Part shown: positions 46,081-57,259 of the stretch, one piece after another
How the letters are laid out: every line of letters starts with the position of its first letter
Numbering within the stretch: the stretch's first letter is position 1
Source: Calonectria ilicicola
Taxonomy: Eukaryota; Ascomycota; Sordariomycetes; Hypocreales; Nectriaceae
Reading direction: 5' to 3'
Assembly (NCBI GenBank): GCA_020809705.1
Contig: CP085830.1
Location: forward strand, 3,410,001-3,474,000
Length of the DNA: 64,000 nt
Made by a program: the position numbers and the translations under genes
The notes under the pieces: model-generated
What the model was told of the DNA's origin: nothing
The model's database searches: none
The model's input: only the letters and a program-made list of their open reading frames with translations

Positions 46081-46823
46081 ATGGCTTTCATCCCCAGCAT
46101 CACAAAAAAAAAAAAAAAAATAAGAAACAAACTCGAGCGAGTTACAAAAATTCCCCCTTTCCCCATAAACCTACCAGGTGAAAGGGGGGATATCTGCATG
46201 GGCCGGCGTTTTTTGGACAGCATAGCATCAAGACAACAGCATTGGTCTGGAGTTGGATCTTCATTCACATCAGCATCGACAGCGACAATTATTTGCTTCA
46301 CCTGCATCAGCATTTTTTCGGCATTGACATTTTTGGTATCATCAGCATCAGCATCAATCAGCATCAGCATCGACATCAGCATTTGCATCAGCATTGCGAG
46401 GAGTGGGGGTTGGAAAAGCATACCTTGTTTTTCAGCATGGAATGAATGGCACACGGCATGGCATGGCACGGCTTGGGACAGCAAGCAAAAGCATTTTTTC
46501 TTGTTTCATTTTCTTTTGAATCTTGTACTGCATCTTTTCTTTTGTTTTTCGGTCCTCCTGTTTCGTTTTTTCGCATCTTCCCCCATTTTCATCCTTCCCT
46601 TCTCATCGCTGCATGAAAAACCCTGGCGGTACATGCAACGACAGCTTTTCAATCACACCCTTATTTGTCATTCCCTACACTGCATTGGGCGGCGTTTTTA
46701 GCATTTAGACTTGAATTCGATTTGCATAGATATTAGATAGACCAATTAGGGGTTGTCAGAAATCTCTAATAATACAAATTCGGTCGCTTAAACTATTGTC
46801 TTATTTTTTTTGGTTTCTCTTAC
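46081..46823. other. 3' region of the repeat gene, rich in CATCAG
   Basis: Spacer between the GRSGYN gene and the MSS1 stop. A 17-nt A run lies at about 46105-46121, and a CATCAG-rich stretch follows. No gene is supported. Confidence 0.55.
46265..46397 (+). repeat. Imperfect CATCAG hexanucleotide repeat
   Basis: Many copies of CATCAG or GCATCA, interrupted by T-rich breaks, densest at about 46339-46397. Non-coding by my reading. Confidence 0.75.
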
Positions 46824-48717
46824 TCACTTGCCAACGCAAAATCTAGTCATAGCTAGTCAGCAAATCCTTCCATATAGAACAAATATAAAAAAAATGGACA
46901 GATATCGGGGCGCAGGAAATTGACAAGCCAGTCAGAACTTACTTTTCAAAAATGACCCCCAACACATCTTCCACGTCGCCAAATTCTCCGCGCCCGGTGA
47001 TGCGTGCGAGACAATCAGCCGCGTATCGGAGGTACTCAGCCGCTAGAACCGCGTCGGCATCCCTTTCCCCATCCTGTCCCTGCGCCTCCTCCATAAAGTC
47101 TTCCAGCCGGTGCCTACACATGACCAGCAGCTGTCGCTGTCGCTCCGTCACTCCAAGGAGATCCGAGAGTTCCGCAGGCATCGAGGTCATGCTGGAAAAG
47201 CAGCCGAGCAGACTGTTCATGACGTCTTGAATACCACCCGGATCGATTGTGCCCAGACTCCCTGTCTGAGCCTGCTTACACGAGATAGACACGAGCTCAG
47301 CCATTGCTAATTTGGAATCACGAGCCCGAATGAATCCCTCAAAGTCTCGGAAGAGTCGTGCAAACTCGTCGAGATCGACAGAGTCTCGCTTATTGACCAC
47401 GATCACGCAGGATTCTGCCTTTGATGCCAAATCCAGCGTTTCTTGGTCGTATTGGATGAACGGGCCACTGGAGCCTTGCTCCACCGACGCCAGCACCACC
47501 ACAATGTCTGAATCCATTGCCCGCTGCTTCGCCCTCCTGATTCCTTCCTCTTCGACAGCGCCGATTGCGCCCCCATCCGCCCCACTGATCGCCCCGGAAT
47601 CTTTGGATCGAAACCCGGCTGTGTCCGCAAATGAACACAGATAGCCGCGAATATCAAGGCTAGCTTCCACAATGTCCCTAGTAGTGCCAGCCTCGCCTGA
47701 TACGATGGATGCCTCCCGCCCGACGATCAAGTTCATGAGCGAACTTTTTCCAACATTTGGCGGTCCCAGCAGCGCGATTCGGATTCCGTTCCGCAACAGC
47801 TCGCTGCGCTGGCTGCCCTGCTCGTGCAGCTCGATGCTGTGCAGCATCCGGGCAACTTGCTCCCTTACGTTTCGCAGCAGATCCGATTCAGATTCGTCAA
47901 AGTGCTGGTCCTCGGAAAAGTCAATTAGCGCCTCGATTTCACCCCTAGCCAGCAACAGCTGCTGCCTCCACGCCTCGTATTGACGCCCCAATGAGCCAGA
48001 ATTGCCTCGCACGGCGGCTCGGCGCTGTTGTTCCGTCTCAGCCGCAAGCGTGTCGCTCAGTGATTCGATCTGAGCTAAATCGAGACGATTGTTGAAAAAT
48101 GCTCGTTTTGTAAATTCACCGGGTTCCGCATAGCGAATACGCTCGGCTGTGGAAGTCCTTGGAATGGCTGAGAGAACTGCCTTGACGGTTGCAGATCCAC
48201 CATGAACATGAAGTTCCAGTACATCTTCGCCAGTGACAGTTTTAGGACCAGGGAGGTAGAGGACAAGTGCCTCTGAGTCCAATATGATTGGCTCTTCATT
48301 TGAGGTTTGAGGATCATATAGAGACCTGACGGTCGCGTATCTCGGCTTCGGCAATGCCTTTGATGGGCATAGTGACTTGTAGATCTGGCGTCGTCATCAA
48401 TTCGTATGCCCCGGCCAACAATACGAGGGACCTACTGTTAGACATGATGGACCTGAGATACGAATTACGGCTATCCCGGCTTTGCCCTGAGCTGTTGATA
48501 AGGCATAAATTGTGTCGCCGAGAGTGGGCAGATTAGAGGATTCGTTGAAATTATTTGGGGTCCATGCACGTTGCGCGAATGATTTTTGCTGTATTTTTTG
48601 TAATTTTGTTGATTGCAGGACCCTTATGACAGAACCGGAACGCTGGACAAGCGGCCTAACTTGCAGGAGATTAGCTGCGCAAATGAGCCTCCTTGGGCGA
48701 AAAGTGCTCCTAAGCAT
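46824..48717 (-). CDS. MSS1: Mss1/MnmE-type mitochondrial tRNA modification GTPase
   Basis: Three-exon model: complement of 46824-46842, 46943-48384 and 48436-48717, 580 aa. The N terminus is basic (MLRSTFRPRRLICAANLL), fitting mitochondrial import. Family blocks follow in order: TIYALSTAQGKAGIAVIRIS, LPKPRYATVR, ELHVHGGSATVKAVL, GEFTKRAFFNNRLDLAQIES, then the inserted G domain with GPPNVGKSS, GTTRDIVE, DTAGF and NKRD. The last exon is only 19 nt; it adds FCVGK, the conserved C-terminal motif whose Cys is catalytic in MnmE. Its donor is a perfect GTAAGT. Family knowledge: with Mto1 it adds a 5-carboxymethylaminomethyl-type group to wobble uridine of mitochondrial tRNAs. The ATG at 48717 is chosen because the frame upstream has no earlier ATG. 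Confidence 0.93.
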
Positions 48718-49156
48718 TGGCAAAAATAAACGACAGTGGTGAAACGAGAGAAGGATTAGCAATTAATGAGGGCCGTGGTTGTCGGCACTACAGGGTGGGA
48801 ATATGGAAAGTCGGAATTTTCTTTCTGAATGTAGATGTGGGAAAATCCCAGATGGGGCCTGAGGTTTAGTGGCTACAGTGGTCAGTTGAGGCTCTAGCAG
48901 CAAAACCTGGGGTACATGGTAGCGGGGCACAGTACATTGTCTGCCAACATTAATATCATGGCCATATTTAGAATTGTCATTGAACAATAGAAAGTAGGTA
49001 AAAATGTTTTATTTTGCTTTTGTCCAAGTTTTCCTGAGCATATATTCGCCGTCAATGTTAAATTTAGCGTCTTGATTGTGTTGATCCTCTCCCCGACTAT
49101 CCATCTCGCCATGCCTTTATCCGAAAAAATATTTTAATGCGCCGTGCTAGTTGTTT
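48718..49156. other. Spacer between MSS1 start and SER1 stop
   Basis: 439 bp holding the MSS1 promoter and the 3' end of the aminotransferase gene. No gene is supported. Confidence 0.6.
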
Positions 49157-50548
49157 TTAAGAGGAAGCAAAAGTCTGAATGAACTTAGCCAGCTTCTCTG
49201 CTCCTTCCAGGGGAATCGAGTTGTAGTTTGAAGCACGAATACCTCCGACACTTCGGTGACCCTTCAGTCCAGTCAAGCCAAGAGCAGTAGCCTCCTTCAG
49301 GAAAGCCTTCTCAGCAGCATCGACATCGCCGCCCTTGGTGACACGGAAGCAGATGTTCATCCTTGAACGAACTGACTTGTCAGGGACAATGCGGTAGATG
49401 TCAGGGTGAGCCTCCAGGGCATCGTAGATGAGCTTGGCCTTTTCAACAGCCACAGCCTCCTGGCCATCGACCTTGTTAGAATATGTGCTCAGAAGCTTCT
49501 TTAAAACTTGACCGGCAATGTAGACACTGTTTGATGTTAGCCTCTAGATGCGTGTTGACTAATACAATGACTCACTCGAAGATGCTGAGGGTGTTGTACA
49601 GAGAGCCGTTCTTGGCGATGGTATCGTACTCAAGAACAATAGGAGGGATAGGGAGACCAAGCTTGCGAAGAAGAGCAGGCTTGGGCTGGGGGGTTGTGGG
49701 GGAGAGAAGGCTCTTCTTGATGATGACACCGGTGATACCAGGGGTTCCGAGATTCTTCTGGGCTCCAAAGAAGATGACAGAGAAGTTCTTGACGGGGATT
49801 CTGCGGGACAGAATGTTTGAGGACATGTCAGAAACAACGATAGGACCTTCTCCATCAGCGCCGGGGAGGAGGGCCTGGGGGAAAGCGGGTAATTCAACAC
49901 CATCCACAGTTTCGTTGTCGCAGAAATACACATAAGCTGGCTTCTTTGACAAGTTCCAGGTGCTCTCCTCGGGAATTTTGCCAAACTTGCCATCATTGAC
50001 CTTGCGGCCATCGGCGACAACGTTGACAAATTCAGGTCCGAGCAAGCGACCAGCCTCCTCGGACGCCTTCTTGGACCAACTGCCAGTCACCAGGTAGTCG
50101 ACCTTGAGTTCAGTGTCAACGGCAGTTTTCAGGGCCTCGACAACAGCTGGGTCGTCCTCTGGCTTGCCGAGCTGCGCAGCGATTTGAGCCTGCTTCTTGG
50201 TCACCCAGACTCCAACGAGGTTGTAGACGGATGCGGCGAAACCTCCGGTACCTCCAGCAGCCATGAAGATCACCTCGTAGTCCTCAGGAATATCCAGGTA
50301 ATTGATCAAATCCTGCTTGGCTTCCTTGACAATGTTGCCAGACAGCTCAGATCGATGAGAGTGCTCAGCTTGGGATTGTTAGCTGCCTTTGGACCGTAGT
50401 AATTCATGTTGTAAATTTTCCAAACAATACCTATTCCCAATCCGGTGTCATTGTAGTTGACAAGAGCCTGGGCAGCATCCTCAAGCACAGATGAGGGCAG
50501 CAAAGCAGGGCCGGCACCAAAATAGGTGATTTCTGATCTGGCGGGCAT
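49157..50548 (-). CDS. SER1: Phosphoserine aminotransferase
   Basis: Three-exon model: complement of 49157-49526, 49576-50368 and 50431-50548, 426 aa. MPARSEITYFGAGPALLPSS is the typical start of this class V aminotransferase. The first intron closes as GLGI-AEHSHRS, a conserved substrate-binding stretch; FMAAGGTGGFAASVYNLVG follows. The PLP-binding Lys is in FFGAQKNLGTPG, and SVGGIRASNYNSIP near the C terminus completes the active site. Family knowledge: it converts 3-phosphohydroxypyruvate and glutamate to phosphoserine and 2-oxoglutarate in cytosolic serine synthesis. It is divergent from the proteasome gene at 51914. Confidence 0.95.
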
Positions 50549-51913
50549 GGTGTGTGTTCTGGTGTAATGTCAATTGAAAAAAGTGTTGGTGGTTTGAGTT
50601 TGGAAACTCTAAGGAGGGGCAGCTTTGACAGCTTTATTAGTAGACGTGCAAGAGGGGAGCTTGACGTTTTTTCTTGGTTGCGCTGTTCCACAGTCTTAGT
50701 GAGTCATCCAATAGGAAAAGGCCGCACTTTCAGATTGTCGAGCTCTGACTCGGCGAAAAGTGAGGGGATCCCGGGGTGCGGCAGGATTAACGATTCATAC
50801 GCCGAGTGATGACCAAAAAGATTGAGTGAGCAGCTGCTGGCGAGCACGCGGGGGTAAGTAAAAGCGTGGCATCAGAAATGGCTGGCCCAAAGGGGTTCTT
50901 TATTCGTCAGTCACAAACTCTACACATGGACTCCGCCCCAGCCGCCGTTAAAAACGCGGGATGAAGCCGGCCTCGGAGACTGGCATCATGGTTCGTCATT
51001 GCCATGAGCGGGATGGTGGGAGTCACTCATACCAGATGAAAGGAATGCCATGACTGTTTCTGGCCATTGAAGATGTAAGCGCCTGTGCGTTTTGGACCAG
51101 GGTTCTGTTTTGGTGCTCTACAGTACACACCCTTTGAACAATTGAGCTCCTGTGACTTTTTTTCACCCTTGTAGCCATGGTACTCAAATGCCCGAAAAAC
51201 AACAATTTGATCGCGAAAGATTATAAATAAATAAAAGTTGAAATTAAAATAAATTTATACCTAAATGATATTATCCTATCTTATTTATTTAATATTTATC
51301 CATTCTGAGTTGGTCCATAGATTGAGAAAAAAAAAGTCGAAGCAGTACCATTTTGAAGCGCCATACTGCAATCACCCTCAGGTGAATAAGGGATCGACTC
51401 CAAGGATGGAACCATTTATTTGAGTGGCGTCAGGTTAGTTGGGCAGTTGAAAACGAGATATAATCGCATTTTAAAGCTAACCTGAAGCTGCACTAGACTG
51501 TCAGCTCTCCAACTCCCTGAGAGCATCATGCATTCCCCTCCAAGACACCTTTGCAAACATCCCACCATCACAGACCATCATGAGAGCTCTAAATCAGGAA
51601 AGCGGTCTGGCGGCATTTCCGCGGCAGCGGTCGAGTCCCTCCTCGATCACCAGCCACACTCCACTAGCCACAATTTCCCCGCCACAGAGCACAGAGCACA
51701 GCACAGCAAGGCGACGAAGCTTTGAGCTGCCTGGCGGCTGCGTGGACCTTACCCTTGACGTTGCTTGGCCTCGTCCACCTCCAAACACCATCCAGCCATC
51801 ACCAACCATAGCTCTGCTCGTCGACGCATCTTCATCCACAACCACCCTCTCCACTCGACCTCGCTTTTCGAACCGGCTTACTACAACGCTGCTACAGCAG
51901 CTATCCTCTCACC
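50549..51913. other. Divergent intergenic region, SER1 / proteasome alpha6
   Basis: 1.4 kb with an AT-rich island at about 51210-51300 (AAATAAATAAAA runs like those in the dispersed repeats at 16257 and 25017). No gene is supported. No obvious Rpn4/PACE word was seen before the proteasome gene. Confidence 0.55.
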
Positions 51914-52825
51914 ATGTTCAGAAACAACTACGACAACGATTCCGTCACATTGTACGTCAGGCCCCCAGCCGCCAGTGTGTCCCGCAGCTTCAGCTTGCTA
52001 ACAGCAACTCAGCTCGCCCCAGGGCCGAATATTCCAGATTGAATATGCCGCCGAGGCTGTGAAGCAGGGTTCCGTCGTTGTCGGTATTGCCAGCAAGACC
52101 CATGCCGTCCTATGCGCAATCAAGGTATGCCCGCCTTTCCCCTCCAAGAGCATATAGAGCTTTGCATTTCTGACTTGCCCATCTCTCAGCGCAACGCCGA
52201 GGAGCTCTCATCCTACCAGAAGAAGCTCTTTTGCATTGATGAGCACGCCGGTATCGCCATTGCCGGTCTCACCTCCGATGCCCGCGTTCTCTCCAACTTC
52301 ATGAAGCAGCAGTGCCTCGGCCACCGACTCACCTACGGCCGTGCCATCCCCCTCCGCTCCCTCGTCGACATGATTGGTGAGAAGGCCCAGATCAACACTC
52401 AGGTTTACGGAAAGCGACCATACGGTGTTGGCCTCCTCGTCGCTGGTGTTGACGAGCGAGGACCCCACCTGTTCGAGTTCCAGCCTTCCGGCATGACAGA
52501 GGAGATGCTTGCCTTTGCCATTGGCGCACGAAGCCAGATGGCCAGGACGTACCTGGAGCGAAATATCGATTCCTTCGCCGACTGTTCGAGAGAAGAGCTC
52601 ATCAAGCACGGTCTCAAGGCCCTCAAGGAGAGTCTGGTGCAGGACAAGGAGCTTACAGTGGAGAACACATCAGTCGGTGTAGTGGGTATCAAGGCGGACG
52701 GTAAGGGTGTTGAGCCCTTCAAGCTTTACGACGGTTTCGAGGTACAGGAGTGGATTGAGAGCGTCGCCGACAGCCAAGGCGGCGGAGAGGAGGGCGAGGG
52801 TGAGGGCATGGAGGTGGATAGCTAA
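51914..52825 (+). CDS. PRE5: 20S proteasome subunit alpha6 (PSMA1/Pre5)
   Basis: Three-exon model: 51914-51951, 52013-52124 and 52190-52825, 261 aa. [13 protein letters not shown] and then [20 protein letters not shown] is the alpha-subunit N-terminal signature in its alpha6 form. [27 protein letters not shown] and [14 protein letters not shown] agree with PSMA1. There is no N-terminal catalytic Thr, as expected for an alpha subunit. The C-terminal tail is short, glycine- and glutamate-rich, ending MEVDS. It forms part of the outer gate ring of the 20S core. Introns of 61 and 65 nt; the first contains GCTAAC. Confidence 0.95.
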
Positions 52826-53184
52826 ACTGTTAATAGACGAAGAATAAACGGCGGCGTCAAGGGAGGTGCCGACTAGCTAGATCATGTACCATTACAGGCT
52901 GCAAAAGCAGCAGTCACGGATCTCACGTCGATGAAAGCAAAAACCATTGATCATAATAATTTGGTCTATTTTAAGTGCTACTACCATGGGATTTTATGTC
53001 GTGTATGTCACATCAATTTCTCCAGGTGGAGAGAGAGGCTGACCTCAGCCAGCCACACACATGAAATACGATGACCCCAACGCCAGACCGCCCCCTAGTT
53101 CCGCCAAGGGGTATTGCCATGCCCAACAATTCATTCAGCAAAAGATAAGACGAAGAATTCCAGTCACACATTCATGCCGTGCAA
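52826..53184. other. Convergent 3' flanks of PRE5 and the LOG-family gene
   Basis: A 359-bp spacer without a supported gene. Confidence 0.6.
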
Positions 53185-54011
53185 TTACTGCTTTCCCCAC
53201 TGCAGTTGGTAGATGGCGTCAGAAACCTTGTAGTCTCGGAGCGCCTTGATGGCGCCCTCAGGAGTATTAGCGGTGACCAGAATGTCCTTGTTGGCAGGCT
53301 TGACGAAGCCTTCCTCGGCGGCCTTGTTCATCCACTGAATGATGCCGTCCCAGTAGCCGTTGATGTTTAGGAGCACGATACCGCGGTTGTGGATTCCGAG
53401 CTGATTCCAGGTGGTTGTCTCAAAGATCTCCTCCATGGTACCAAAGCCCCCGCTAAGGCCGATGAAACCGCTGCCAGGACCGCCGGCAAAGACCTCCTCA
53501 GCCATGAGCTTCTTCCTTGTGTGCATGTCCTCGACGACAGTCGTGACGCCATACACTGACTCGTCTGGAACAACTTGGTTCTTGCTGTTCACCGTCTGGT
53601 AGGTTCCGTCCCGCTCATACTTGACTAGGGCCTCGGGGATGATCCCGTGGACTGCTGTGGGGCCGTTGATGGAAACGATGGTCTTTGCGACTTCTCCCAT
53701 GAGACCTACGGTTCCGCCTCCATATACTGTCCATTCCTGTTAGCTGCACTCTGGAGATAACACCCGGCGGGGTCCGGCGGAGGGTATGATTACCGCACTC
53801 CGGCCCCACACGGCGGTCGCCGACATGACTCACCTAGATCAATGTTGTTGGCAGCCATCACTCTTCCCAACTCGCGAGCAGCTTCAACGTGTAGAGGGTT
53901 TGAGCCAGCGGCAGCACCGCAGTAGACACAGATCTTGGTGCGGTTCTGGCCATTGGGAGCGGGGGCAGCGGCAATGGTGCCGTTCTCTTGTCCTTGGTTG
54001 TCGGCAGTCAT
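53185..54011 (-). CDS. LOG-family protein (nucleotide 5'-monophosphate phosphoribohydrolase type)
   Basis: Model: complement of 53185-53726 and 53834-54011, 239 aa. The 107-nt intron contains GCTAAC and closes as NIDL-VYGGGTVGLMG. The Rossmann-like fold shows CVYCGAAAGSNP, VYGGGTVGLMGEVA, DMHTRKK and SGGFGTMEEIFE. The last is the family's PGGxGTxxE motif with Ser in place of Pro, common in fungal members. Family knowledge: LOG enzymes release free cytokinin bases from the ribotides; they were formerly annotated as lysine decarboxylases. No cytokinin prenyltransferase or P450 gene is adjacent, so a general nucleotide-salvage role is as likely as hormone production. Confidence 0.88.
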
Positions 54012-55172
54012 GATATCTTTGTTGAGAGCGTAAAGTTGTTATGGATGAAATGAATTGGTTTGGATGGTGGGAAGACGGGCCAATATATACCAGTGCAAGA
54101 GTCGGCCGGGATAAGATATTGTGGATACGCCGTGTGACTCCCAAGAATGATAAAAAGTGGTGAGAATATGCTTGTCTCAGAACTAGATAGGCCAAGAAGC
54201 AATTATGCAGATGCGGCAGGGTATGCAGATGAGAATCGGGACCAATGAGCCGGGAGGGCGGATATAAAAGAAGTCGATCAAGATGAAAAGTGGGAAGAGA
54301 GAAGCAGGTTTACATTAATAAGTTGTCATGAAAGAGAAAATGGCGGCGGCACATAGGTCATCAAGATCCACTCTCGCCAGGCCGTGTCGGCCGGTCCAAC
54401 TAGCTATCCATGCAGTGCCACGACGAGATGCTCGGCGACAGCTTTGCGACTGGCTCGGGGACAACAGGTCAGCAGGACAAATTCCCGGTATCCTAGCATG
54501 GGCGACGATCCCAAGGCGAGCCTAGCCTGGGCCGGTGACGCGGGACATGAGCATTGCTCCGTAGGCGGAGTGCCAGGTGGCCGCTTCACGCGAGTAACTC
54601 GACAATTGGATGAGCATGGTGAGTTTGTTTTGGGCTGTTTCCAGTGTAGTAGTTGTGACAGGCCAGCAGCGGGGTGGCCCTTGCCGTCATGACTGCCCGC
54701 CCAGGTGGTGGATGAGGGGCACTCATTGGCAAACATGTTCCTCTGTAACCGCTGAAGAGCACGCTGCCAGGCACCCGGGGATTTGCCCCCAGAGAAACCA
54801 ATCCAGCGGTCGGTGGCCACCAGCCGCGACCAGGCCCGCCTACGTTTGGGTGCTTCAGTGGAGATACGTGGCCGGTGCCACCCCCCTGATTCGCCCATCA
54901 GAGCCAGCACGTCAACGCAAGCTCTAGCGGGTCTACCGTCCAGATTAGGTAGGCTAGAACAATTTAGCAACGGTGCCAAAGATCTTGCCAAATCGCAACG
55001 TATTCCCCCCCAGACACATGGGCCGAGTGTATTTCGATTCGCGACAACGCCAGCGAACCTGATTCCGTGGCACCGGAAGCACTGCTCGCAACGTCCCAAA
55101 AGGCACGCCCCTGCCTCCAACCTCACACGAGCCACCCTAGTCTTCGCTCCGTGACAAGAGGCGATAGGCACC
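54012..55172. other. Divergent intergenic region, LOG gene / CLPTM1 homologue
   Basis: 1.16 kb. A long minus-strand open stretch (54404-55240) overlaps the first exon of the next gene on the opposite strand, lacks an ATG at its head and has no domain, so it is not called. Confidence 0.6.
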
Positions 55173-57259
55173 ATGCCCGACGCAGCCGTCCAACGTCGCG
55201 AAGGCGAGCAGCAAGGAGGAGTACGTAGTCCACAGCGCACAATTACTCACGCAACGATAGCCTAGACCTCGTCACTAATTATTCCTCAATTATAGGGCTT
55301 CAACTTCAACAAGCTACTCCTCGGCGGCGCCTTGTACTTTGGCCTGAACCTCGTCCTCAACTACGCGTTCCAAAAAGACCAGTCCGCCGTCCAGGTGACC
55401 AACCCCGAGACCGGCGAGACCATTCGAGTCCCCGGAAACCTGGATGATATCCCGGCCTTCGAGTTGAGGCCTAAGCAGCTCAACGAGGGCGCTCAGCACC
55501 GAGCTCTCCCCAAGAAGATTGCCCCCATCTGGCCGCAAGACAGCCATGTCGACATCATCGTCACCCTGTCACCCACGTGGAACCCGGAGCCAATCTCTAA
55601 GGTCCCCAAGGAATATGTTGTTTTCCAGGAGCAAGATTTCCAGCTGAACAACTTTTCCGACACCCGTGTAGTTGAGACCACCTTCCCCGTTCCCAAGCAT
55701 GTACAGAACAATGGTACTCTCTGGGGACACTTCTACGTTGGCCTTCACGGAAGCAACTTGGACCCCCGACAGCCTGGATTTGACCCCGCCAAGGCCTATC
55801 ACTTTGCATGGCCCCTGACTCAGTATCTTCCTAAGAAGAAGGTTGCCAAAACCCGAAACCTGCTGGAAAATATCCCCGAGGCCGACACCAAGGAACCCGA
55901 GGTAGAGGAGCCTAGCGGTCCAATCATCACCAACCACTACCACCCTAACGCCAGTTTCTCCTTCATTCCCGACACTGGTGTCAAGGAACTCAACTCGATG
56001 ACCCCCCCTGTCCGACAGTTCTACCGCCTGGAGGCCACTGGTGCCCGTGACGGCTCTGGACAGCATGGCTGGTACTGTAAGTGAACCCCGCAATCTGTTC
56101 CCCGCGTGCAATGAAGCTAACCATGACAGACCCCGTTCTGTTTATCAACACTTTCTGGCAGCTCACCAGTCACATGACTGTTCTCAACGAGACTGTCACC
56201 GAGCTGCCTCTCCGAATTGACCTCAACAACCTGGCCAACTGGAAGTACCAGATCATGTCCACCATGGAGGCAAGCGCCAAGGAGACTGCCCGTCAAGCTG
56301 CTTACGGAAATGCTATGCCTGGTGGTGGTGACGGCACCGAGATGGAGATGATCAAGGAAATCTTTATTGATACTAACCCCATCCTGCTCGGTATCACCAT
56401 CGTTGTCAGTATCGCTCACATGATTCTGGAGACGCTTGCATTCGGATCCGATATCGCCCACTACCGCAAGAAGAAGGACAATGTCGGTATCTCTGTCCGA
56501 TCCATTTTGGCCAATGTTTTCATGCAAACCGTCATCTTCTTGTACCTCTTGGATAACTCTCAGAACACCAGCTGGATGATTCTGGGAACCCAGGTGGTTG
56601 GTATCCTCATTGAGTTCTGGAAGGTTACAACCATTGTCAACGTTCGCGTGACCCCTGGTACCCCAGGCTCTATTCTCCCCTTCAATGTCGTATTTGAGGA
56701 CAAGCAGAAGTTGAGTGAGACTGAGGAAAAGACCAAAGAGTACGACGAGATCGCCTTCAAGTACGTCTACATCGCGGCTGTTCCTCTGTTGATCGCATAC
56801 GGCATCTACTCGCTGATCTATGAGAGCCACAAGTCGTGGTACTCATATATCATCACTACCCTTGTTGGCTCTGTCTATGCGTACGGATTCCTCATGATGG
56901 TTCCCTCTTTGTACATCAACTACCGCCTCAAGAGTGTGGCACACATGCCCGCCAAGGCCATGATGTACAAGTTCCTCAACACCTTCATTGATGATCTGTT
57001 TGCCTTTACTATCAAGATGCCTTTCCTGCATCGTTTGTCAACGTTCCGTGATGACATCATCTTCTTCATTTACTTGTACCAGCGATGGGCGTACCGCATT
57101 GACTACTCACGTGTCAACGAGTTTGGTCAGGGCGGAGATGACGACGAGCCAGAGGAGAAGAAGGAGATTGAGGCTAAAGAGGTGGCTGTGGAGAAGACCA
57201 AGGAGGTTGAGGCCAAGGCGAGCGGCACTGACACTGGCACGGCCAAGAAGCGAAAGTAA
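55173..57259 (+). CDS. CLPTM1-family multi-pass ER membrane protein
   Basis: Three-exon model: 55173-55220, 55296-56076 and 56130-57259, 652 aa. The 48-nt first exon encodes MPDAAVQRREGEQQGG. One hydrophobic segment near residues 20-35 precedes a large lumenal-type domain with NNGTLWGHFYVGLHG and N-glycosylation sequons. Several membrane spans occupy roughly residues 360-570, and the family block DDLFAFTIKMPFLHRLSTFR lies at about 570-590. The tail is a Lys/Glu-rich charged stretch ending KKRK, which fits the KKxx dilysine ER-retrieval signal. Family knowledge: CLPTM1 and CLPTM1L are ER/Golgi proteins; the paralogue CLPTM1L has been linked to glucosaminyl-phosphatidylinositol scrambling. The role in this fungus is not known from sequence. 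Confidence 0.92.

Noticed and set aside
46939..46943. Mss1 ending in VIFEK (loss of catalytic Cys)
   Set aside because: A perfect GTAAGT donor at this point and a 19-nt exon restoring FCVGK make the splice model clearly better.
54404..55240. 278-codon minus-strand open stretch upstream of the CLPTM1 homologue
   Set aside because: It has no ATG at its head, overlaps the first exon of a well-supported gene on the other strand, shows no domain, and its Cys/Arg/Pro-rich composition is typical of GC-rich non-coding DNA.
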